From the NCBI GenBank assembly GCA_039583875.1, contig CM077150.1:176771499-176835498 (forward strand): DNA of 64,000 nucleotides. Direction: 5' to 3'. The position numbers were made by a program, and so were the translations under genes. Below, piece after piece: positions 56,451-64,000 of this stretch; within the stretch, counting starts at the first letter, position 1; each line of letters begins with the position of its first letter. Under the pieces are notes generated by a model that made no database searches, was not told the DNA's origin, and saw only the letters and a program-made list of their open reading frames with translations. This stretch comes from Platanthera guangdongensis (taxonomy: Eukaryota; Streptophyta; Magnoliopsida; Asparagales; Orchidaceae).

Positions 56451-56620
56451 AAAGGTAATATTGAAACAGAACTGGCCTAACTCATTGTACTTAGTGGACT
56501 ATTTTATGTGACTTTTTACACATGGGCACACCACTGCTTTCGCTGCATAGTTTGTCCGCAAACAAATGCTCGCTCGGGGTGGTCCAGTGTTGTGGACTTC
56601 TTTCTCATATGACCGTTTGT

Positions 56621-56634
56621 TCAAGTGATACCAA
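56621..56634 (-). other. Primer-binding site of gypsy C
   Basis: The minus strand reads TTGGTATCACTTG just inside the LTR border at 56637; nine bases fit the initiator-Met tRNA complement. Confidence 0.8.
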
Positions 56635-56636
56635 TT

Positions 56637-59600
56637 TGTAAGACCCCCTCCCCCTTACCAAGGAGGGCTACCGGGTCTTATGCCCAGAACCACCGTCTTA
56701 CGGTAACTCTAACGCACGGGTTAGTCGACACCGCAATACGCCGATTCTGCCGGCTATTACGATCATAAAACCTGTAGGCCAATATGAGAAATAGAAGTAT
56801 AGCAGTACATCAAATCCACTAGTCCACAAGTCACAGAGTACATATCATATATATAAATGAAGAGTACAGAAACATAGTCCACAATGAGTACAAATGAAAG
56901 AGTAATAAGGGCTTATGCCGAGTACATCATATCAACTCTATCTCTCAAATCAAAGCGAAAGCTAATCTAATACATCAAAACTCGTCCCACCTGAGGACAC
57001 GCAGTAGTAGTAGTCTGCGGTAGCGGTATCTGCTCCTCAAGTCCTGCCTCCTCGTCATGCTGGTGCTCCATCTCCACGAGCTCCTAAAATAGTATGGTCA
57101 CCGACCATTAGTCAAAAAGACTAAGTCATTTCCTCCGCACCTCGCCCCGCAGCTCCTAGGCACCGAGCGGAAGGACGAAGCGGAGGACAACAAGGGGTAG
57201 CAAAAGTGGAAGCAGGTGACAAGAACTAACTAGCAGTTGTAATAGATATTATTATTCTACTCTAGCAGTTCTAAGTATATAGTACAAGTAAGTAAAGTGC
57301 AGTATAAGTAAAGGAAGTAAAGAACAGAAAGTAAAGAGAAGGGAAATAAAAACTAGGCTACCACTATACTATCATCACAAAAGTACCTTAACTTATAAAA
57401 ATGCCCATACAAATTTATAAGTTAAGGTTTGCAGGAAATTTAACTTATCATATAAAAGAGCACATACTAATTTATATGATAAGGATCTATGAAGCGTATG
57501 ACCTAATATGAATGAATGTTATGATGCAATTTATGCACAGGCAAGTGCAACTCACACGCAACGACTCTGTGATCACAGACCTTTAGTTCCCACTTTTTGA
57601 GAGCTAGCATCAATCTCGGGTACCAGCGTTGTGGCTACGGCAGCAGCGGAGCGAGCATCTCCACTTCTAGGCCGGTATGCACACTACCAAACCTTAGACC
57701 CCTCTCATACACCTCTGTACACGTCCAAAGTGCACTCTAGAGTCTCTGCGTACGTACTTTGCTGACAACCCGTCAGTTTTGTTGGGTTGGGTGTGCGTTA
57801 TCAGGGGTCATCATCAAGACCGCAGTGTAAAAATAACCCACTGGCCCCTCTAACCCTCACACCCGCCTGGTGCACCGTACTGCCATCGGTGTGACGAACG
57901 GCCAGTACCGCATGCCCCGCCACAAAATTTATGCACATGCAAGTATTTCATCCCGAGCCTTCAGCTCGCAGGACTAACCTGTCATGAATCCCTCAAACCC
58001 ATCACGGGTGAGAATGAACGACAATCCCTCCAACCCTACACGGGTGAGAATGAACCACAATGTCTTAACCTATTGGAATACTCTTGTCTACGAGTTATTA
58101 TACTTAGTGTTTTAAGGCTAATCCCAGGACTGCCCAGGGTATACCCGGTGAAGGGCTCTCGGGGGCACTAGGAACTACGATGGGATTACGCCCAAAGTTT
58201 CCTTTCTCAAGGATAATTACTTTTATTGGTGTCTACCCAGGATTTATACCCCACCTCTCTTATTACTTTAGAACGACCCTAAAGACTTAATGTGTTATTA
58301 GGAGCGCGACGGTCTTCCGCCGATCCCCGTTATTGTTGTTGTTATGGGACTTGCACTCTTCCACACATGGTTAAGGAATCCTCTAGGAGACCAACCAGGG
58401 TTAATTCCTCCACTAAGATCCTCACTTTACTAGTTATTCAAATTCCTCCCTTGGTGGCCCTACTAGTACGAACATCGGTGCTAGACCCTTACCCATGTCC
58501 CGATACCACCCACAAATGTGACCTTCAAATTCCTCTGGGCATATGCCTCAAATTATTTATCCTACGATGGTATGGACCTATACGATGAATATGATGAATT
58601 CCAAAATTTTCCAAATACTTACACCATTAAATTAATTTCTTTAAATGTAATCCCTAGTCATTTTGCACATGAAGTATTGTCAATATTAAACCTACTGTCC
58701 TAGGGATTCTTCCAGGTATATAATATGACAATTAATGGGGCCTACAAAAATATCATGCTTTTTAATTCAGATTTATAATTAATTCCTATTTAATACTATA
58801 TCCACAAATCTAGCATTTTCCAAATGAAGTACATAAAATATTATCTCAAAAATTCTAATTAAATTACAGAGCTTTGGTAATAATGAAATAATGCTATGTC
58901 CTGATTTCCATTTACATCTAGGTTGAAATGGCCTATCCATGATCAATTTGAGTTATTTACCAAAATGCCATTATGGGGCCTAAGTACATTATTTTGCATT
59001 CCAAAATTCTGAAATAACTTCACAAGATATAAAACATACAATTACAACAATATGAATTTTCTCAGATTTTTCAAAGGAATATGCCCATCATTTCTACATA
59101 AATTCCATGATGTAAAATGGTCATTTTGCTCCTTAAACTACCTAAACTTCATCCAACAGAGATATAAATTATTTCTAGTGTTTATTATGTCACTCCTTAG
59201 TCCTCAACAGAAATTGAACATTTTATGATAAGGGTAAACCTAATTTAAATTTATTTCCTCAAAAAGACCAAATTTTCAGAAATTCAAAATAATGGGATTT
59301 TTGTTCCCAAAACTCCCACCATTGCTATGAGAGGTGTATTACACTCTCATGTGTCTCCATAATGAAAATCATGATTTTTGAATGTTACAAGTTAGCTGAA
59401 TACATATTATTTCATTTTAGGCTAAATGCACATCAAGCCTATATCAAGCCAACACATGCAAGTGGGTTTACCCAACATGTAGTGGTCCAAATTGGCTGGA
59501 ATTTCAAACATACACTTATAATGTTCCTAAGGACATGCCACCAAAATTTGGGGCCATTTGGAGTCCCACAACTTCAAATATTTCATTTATTTCATTTTGG

Positions 59601-61150
59601 GTATTTTAGTAAAACTATAGAAAAAGTTTTCGCCAAAATTCTCTTTTTTGTACAGGGGTTAACCAAGCCCTAAACATGCATGCACCCAAAATTTTGGGTC
59701 ATTTGGATGATGGTTTGACTTGGGCATCACTTTGAAGTTCTGCCCTAGCTAAGTACCAACCCTAGAAAACTAGTCCTATAGGTCAGATCACTGGACCAAG
59801 TCTCAAGTTAAGGGTGGCCAATTAAAGTTAACACAAAGGGCTACATTTCTCATGTTCATGCCATCCTCTGGAAATGGCTCTAAGAGCCCTATATTTGACA
59901 TGCAAGATCCCTGAATTAATGTGACAGAAATGAAATTTCATTTTATTAAAATAATAACAGAATTAAATTGATTTAAATAAAAATGCAGCACGAATCTTAA
60001 AGATATATTGGATGGCATCCTTTCATCTTCCCCAAGTGTTCAACGGCCGAGATCGAGCCGACCTGGCGGATATTGCGGGGCCATTTCCGGCCACCTGAGG
60101 CGGCGCCACCCCGGCCAACGGTGCCATCACCTTCACGGTGGTTGTGGCTATCCTTTGCCGGTGATGAGGCGGCGGGAGACGGCGGTGACAGCGATCCCGA
60201 GCGATAAGAAGAAGCTTGAAAAATCTCCCATTTCTCCCATGGCATCGGGCTCAATTGAGCCGGATATCTCCCCTAGTTGATCTAGGATTCTAGTACGGGT
60301 AGAGGGACGGTGAAACGAACCTGTGTTGGTGGCTGGCGGCGAGGGTGGAGGCGGGTAGCCATTCCCGACCTTGATCCGGCGACACCTCTCGGATTCATGG
60401 TCCCTGCACCATTTCCTTCACTCCAGCTATCGATTTCTACTCTCCTTGGCCCTATGAAGGTAATGGAATCACAATTTTGGCTGGGAGCGGGTATATGGGG
60501 AGATACAACCAATGCAAGCTCGGTTTGGAGCTTTGGTTGTATCACCCTTCATGCCAAGTGGGCACCATGCAGTCACATTCTCTGGAAATTCTCTGAGGAG
60601 GCTAGCCAGCATAATTTTTGGGCTGATGGAGCCAAGGCCAAGTGGCCTCTGCCTCTTTAATTCACCTGCCTACATCAAGCCAAAATCTGCCCGAGAAGGA
60701 CACGGCTGGTGGCACGCCCTCGACACGCCTGTGTCACAGGCCATCTACCTCTTACTTGACATTCGATGATCGTCGAACGCAGGGTTTCACGATCGTCAAA
60801 TGAGCAAATTTTGTCGATCGTCGAACTCAGGGTTTCACGATCGTCGTACGAGCAAATTTCGTCGATCGGCGAATGCAGTGGCCACTCGACGATCGTCGAG
60901 CAGCTTTTCGTCGATCCTCGGACGCAGGGGACACGCGATAATCATCGAGCAGCTTTCGTCGATCATCGAACGTAGGGGACACACGACAATCGTCGAGCAG
61001 CTTTCGTCGATCGTCGAACGCAGGGGACAAGCGACAATCGTCGAATAGCTTTCGCCGATCGTCGAATGTAGGGGGATACGCCTTGGGACACGCCCGTGTC
61101 CCAGGCCGTGTCACCTAAAAATTTTTCCTGCTGAAAGGTTGGATGTTACA
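56637..61150 (-). repeat. Right LTR (5' LTR) of gypsy C, 4.5 kb
   Basis: TGTAAGACCCCC at 56637 to GGATGTTACA at 61150, the only complete LTR of the pair. On the sense strand the 38-bp palindrome and TCGTCGA array come first (61115 down to 60745), then a GC-rich block (60000-60600) and 2 kb of AT-rich DNA. At 4.5 kb it is long for a chromovirus LTR. No supported gene; short frames such as 60008-60280 recur in the other LTR copies without a recognisable domain. Confidence 0.92.
60745..61115 (-). repeat. Palindrome array in the right LTR of gypsy C
   Basis: About seven units with TCGTCGATCGTCGAACGCAG and GACACGCGACAATCGTCG words, then the palindrome around CACGCCCGTGTCCC near 61090. It is the longest of the three arrays. 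Confidence 0.87.
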
Positions 61151-63385
61151 ACAAGTCTGATATTTAGCAACATAAAGTGCTATGTCTTTCTTCATGCTCG
61201 GCCACCAGAATAGCTTTTTAATGTCTTTATACATTTTGTGCTCCCTGGGTGTGAGTACTTCGTAAAATGAGCTTCATACATAAATTCATCTCGTAACTTA
61301 CCCATCTTCGAGACACACAAACAACCATATTTTCTCAAAAGGCCATCATCCTAAGAGAATTGGTCATTTACTCCATCCACTGCATAGCTTTGTAATTTTC
61401 ATCAAGTTTCGTTGCCTGCCAAACCCTGTCCGCAAGGTCATACTGTACCTCCGTCCAGGTCAAGCACGCATTTGCTGTGGAATTCTTGTTAACACAAGAA
61501 ATCTCTAAAGCTTCCAACTCCTAGATAAGACCCTCATCATGCATCTCCAACCAATTTACCCTTACTGGAGTCCTCCGACTCAAGGCATCTGCGATGATGT
61601 TTTCCTTCCCTGGAGTATAATGTATTTGGAAGGTGTAGTTCCCGAGGAACTTCATCCACCTTCGTTGTCACATATTGATATCCTTCTGCTCCAATAAATA
61701 TTTTAGGCTCTTATGGTCCGTGAATATATATACCTTCACACCATATAAATAATGACGACACAGTTTAAGTGCAAAAATCACCACCTCCAACTCCAAGTCG
61801 TGGACGGGATAGTTCCGCTCATGCACTTTCAACTGGTATGAGCCATAAGCGATCACCTTTCCAAATTGAAGAAGATCGTAGCCTAAGCCGCTTCCTGATG
61901 CATCACTATAGATTTCAAAGCCGTCCGAACCACATGGCAACATCAAGATTGGCGCCGTGGTCAAGCGACTCTTCAGCTCTTCAAAATCTTGTGCGCACTC
62001 CAGCGTCCAAACAAACTTCTGATCCTTCCTCGTTAGTGTGGTAAGAGGCAAAGCGATCCGTGAGAAGTTTTCTACGAAACGTCTATAGTAGCCCGTTAGT
62101 CCAAGGAAACTCCTGACTTTGGCAACATAAGACAACACTGGCCACTCTTGTATGGATTTTATCTTTGATAGATCAACCGCAATGCCCTCTCCACTTACCA
62201 CATGGCCAAGAAAAGCCACTGACAACAGCCAAAACTCACACTTTGAGAACTTGACATTGAGCTTGTTTCTCCTCAGGGTGTGCAACACCATCCGTAAATG
62301 GTTCGCATGATCTTCTTTAGACTGAGAGTACACCAAGATGTCATAAATGAAGACGATCACAAAAAAAATCCAAGTACTCTCGAAAAGTTCGATGCATTAA
62401 GTCCATGAAGACCGAGGGCGCATTACATATCCCCAACGACATTACAATGAACTCATAATGCCCGTAGCGTGTTCCAAACACTGTCTTGGGAATGTCACCA
62501 TCTCGAATCCTCAACTAGTAATACCCAGACTTCAAGTCCAGTTTAGAATAGACGGTTGATCCCACTAGCTGATCAAACAAGTCATCAATTCGAGATATTG
62601 AATACTTATTCTTCTCAGCCAGCTTATTTAACTCATGATAGTCGATGCACAACCACAAGCTACCATCCTTCTTTTTCACAAAGAGAACAGGTGCGCTCCA
62701 AGGTGACATACTTAGGCGTATATAACCCTGTTCCAACACTTCTTGTAGTTGGACTTTCTATTCTACCATTTCCTTTGGCGGTACTCGATATGGCGAGCAA
62801 GACACATATTTTGCACCTGGCACCACCTCAATCGAGAAGTCAATCTCTCGCTGTGGTGGTAACCCCAGAAGCTCCTTCGGGAACACATCATCAAAATCCC
62901 AAACAATCAGAACATCACTCACACTGGCTTTTGGCTCAACATCCTTAATAAGTGTGAATAACAACTCTGCGCCTTTCCAAACAGCTTTGACGACTTGGAG
63001 AGCAGACATCAATATTCTGCTCGATCCTTGCATACCAGCAAATTTAGTCTCTCGTTCGGTGTTCTGCCCAGTATGACTTCCTTTGTCTTGCAATCTATAT
63101 AGGCATGCTGCTCTGAGAGCCAGTCCATACCAAAGATCATATCAAATTCCGATATCGTCAGCACAGATGTTTACAATCCGAAATCCCGACTTCCTATCCG
63201 TACCTCCACAAAGCAAGACCTATCCACATACATCACACATCCATTTAGTAACAACACCTTCACAATATCTGCCACCATACGAATCAGCACACTGATTCGT
63301 GACACAAAGTCCACATATAAAAATGAATGTGAAGCACCCATATCAAATAGTTCTCTCACTAGATAGTCTCGAATCAGGACAAAGC
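61151..63385 (-). pseudogene. pol: Gypsy D pol remnant: protease, RT, RNase H, integrase start
   Basis: Protease (DMGASHSFLY near 63325), linker (VVPGAKYVSCSPYR near 62800), RT start [13 protein letters not shown] near 62690, RT with FIYDILVYS near 62345 (one catalytic Asp of the FIDD motif is changed to Tyr), RNase H ([11 protein letters not shown] near 61905, to 61668) and an integrase H2C2 region (EAHFTKYS, ALYVAKYQ near 61160-61290). Several nonsense codons and shifts occur, including an A8 run near 62361. It is too decayed to work. Confidence 0.88.
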
Positions 63386-63464
63386 CTAAGATAAACACAT
63401 CATACACAAGCTGCATACAAGGTATGAAATCTCAACAACAATAAAAATGTATCTTAACTCATAC
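63386..63464 (-). other. Likely 79-nt intron between Gag and protease of gypsy D
   Basis: On the minus strand CACAG precedes GTATGAG, and ATCTTAG precedes GCTTTGTC. Removal joins ITG to FVLI in frame, exactly as in gypsy B. The unspliced frame stops within a few codons of the donor (ATG AGT TAA). Confidence 0.72.
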
Positions 63465-64000
63465 CTGTGATGATGTCACACTGCTTTATGGCCACCTGTT
63501 GGCCAAGATGATATACTCGGGGCTGCACCTGAGATGCAGAGGATTCCACCACCGCCTTTCCCTTTTCAGCATAGGATGCTCTGGTCTTCATCTCACACTT
63601 AGGCGGACCAACCCGAAAAATACGGGCAAAGTGTCCTGGCTTGCCGCAGGTATAACAAGTACACGGACCTTGCCCCGAAGTTACTCCAGATGCAACACTC
63701 GAGGGAGCCTGTGAAGAAGACTTTGCTCTCTTTCCCCATTTCCTTTGGTAGTTTGGTTTTCCCTGTTACGGCGCTTTGAACTCTGACTTTGTCACTGCCA
63801 AGTCCCTCTTGCCCTGAACATGCTCCATATCCTTCTCAAACGCACTAGCCGTATCAGCCACCGCTTGAAACCCCTAGTTCACCAAACTAGAGAGCAGGAA
63901 TCTCAGCTCGTCCCGCAACCCTTCGTATAACCTATTGGTTTTACGCTCTTCGTCAGCAAAAATCATCCCCAAATAGCGTCCCAACCTTGTAAACTCATGC
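63465..64000 (-). pseudogene. gag: Gypsy D gag remnant, C-terminal part
   Basis: Ends LGQQVAIKQCDIITG before the intron, close to LGQQEAIKQADVVTG of gypsy B. The zinc knuckle near 63640 keeps CYTCGKPGHFAR but lacks the final Cys. Upstream is a basic segment and part of the Gag domain (FEKDMEH-like, near 63830). The N terminus is beyond the window. Confidence 0.78.

Larger units (their letters stand above)
48053..61150 (-). mobile_element. Gypsy C: Ty3/gypsy chromovirus, second member of the tandem pair
   Basis: Minus strand: right LTR 56637-61150, internal 52312-56636, central LTR 48053-52311 plus the pieces at 38516 and 27356. It is close to gypsy A along its whole length. A 0.48-kb internal deletion removes the protease-RT linker and the RT N terminus. 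The right border is in the integrase of gypsy D, with ACAAG (61151-61155) as the predicted target duplication. Confidence 0.92.
61151..64000 (-). mobile_element. Gypsy D: Ty3/gypsy chromovirus fragment, host of the A-C insertion
   Basis: Gag, protease, RT, RNase H and integrase start are read on the minus strand from 64000 to 61151, where the right LTR of C interrupts the integrase zinc region at CQTC-equivalent codons. The rest must lie left of the window. It is closest to gypsy B in protein sequence and shares its Gag-protease intron. Confidence 0.9.

Overview
The window is plant repetitive DNA: a nest of LTR retrotransposons with no recognisable host gene, rRNA or tRNA. Evidence for a flowering plant: Ty1/copia elements of the SIRE/Maximus (Sirevirus) type, Ty3/gypsy chromoviruses with C-terminal chromodomains (Del/Tekay-like), primer-binding sites complementary to initiator-Met tRNA, and heavy C-to-T / G-to-A decay as expected of methylated plant repeats. 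The species cannot be named from the sequence.

Layout, outermost first. (1) Gypsy D (minus strand) is the base layer; only its integrase-to-gag part, 61151-64000, is in the window. (2) A tandem gypsy pair A and C (minus strand) was inserted in D. It reads LTR - internal A - shared LTR - internal C - LTR: left LTR 8204-9638, internal A 9639-10033 plus 22950-27355, central LTR in three pieces (27356-27565, 38516-38540, 48053-52311), internal C 52312-56636, right LTR 56637-61150. (3) Copia-1 (1-8203, 5' end outside the window) sits in the left LTR. (4) Copia-2 (10034-22949, TSD CAGCT) sits in the integrase/chromodomain region of A. (5) A Helitron-like segment (27566-38514) splits the central LTR, and copia-3 (28709-36773, TSD CTGTG) sits inside it. 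(6) Gypsy B (38541-48052, TSD GAAAC, LTRs about 1% diverged) also sits in the central LTR and is the youngest insertion that can be dated.

The genes are gag and pol polyproteins of these elements, nearly all broken by nonsense codons, frameshifts or deletions; only the gag of copia-3 is a full open frame. Copia-1 and copia-2 also carry a third ORF between pol and the 3' LTR. The two ORFs look homologous at their N termini.

The most interesting signals are regulatory. Each element's LTRs carry a dense array of short palindromes. In copia-1 and copia-2 the same palindrome species reappears upstream of the third ORF with a TATA box, so that ORF seems to have its own LTR-like promoter. Palindrome modules are shared between unrelated elements: a 14-mer between copia-2 and gypsy B, and a 36-nt palindrome (35/36 identical) between gypsy B and gypsy A/C. 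In all three copia elements an inverted repeat brackets the polypurine tract and the start of the 3' LTR, with different sequences but preserved pairing. Gypsies B and D share a 76-79 nt intron-like insert at the same codon between Gag and protease.
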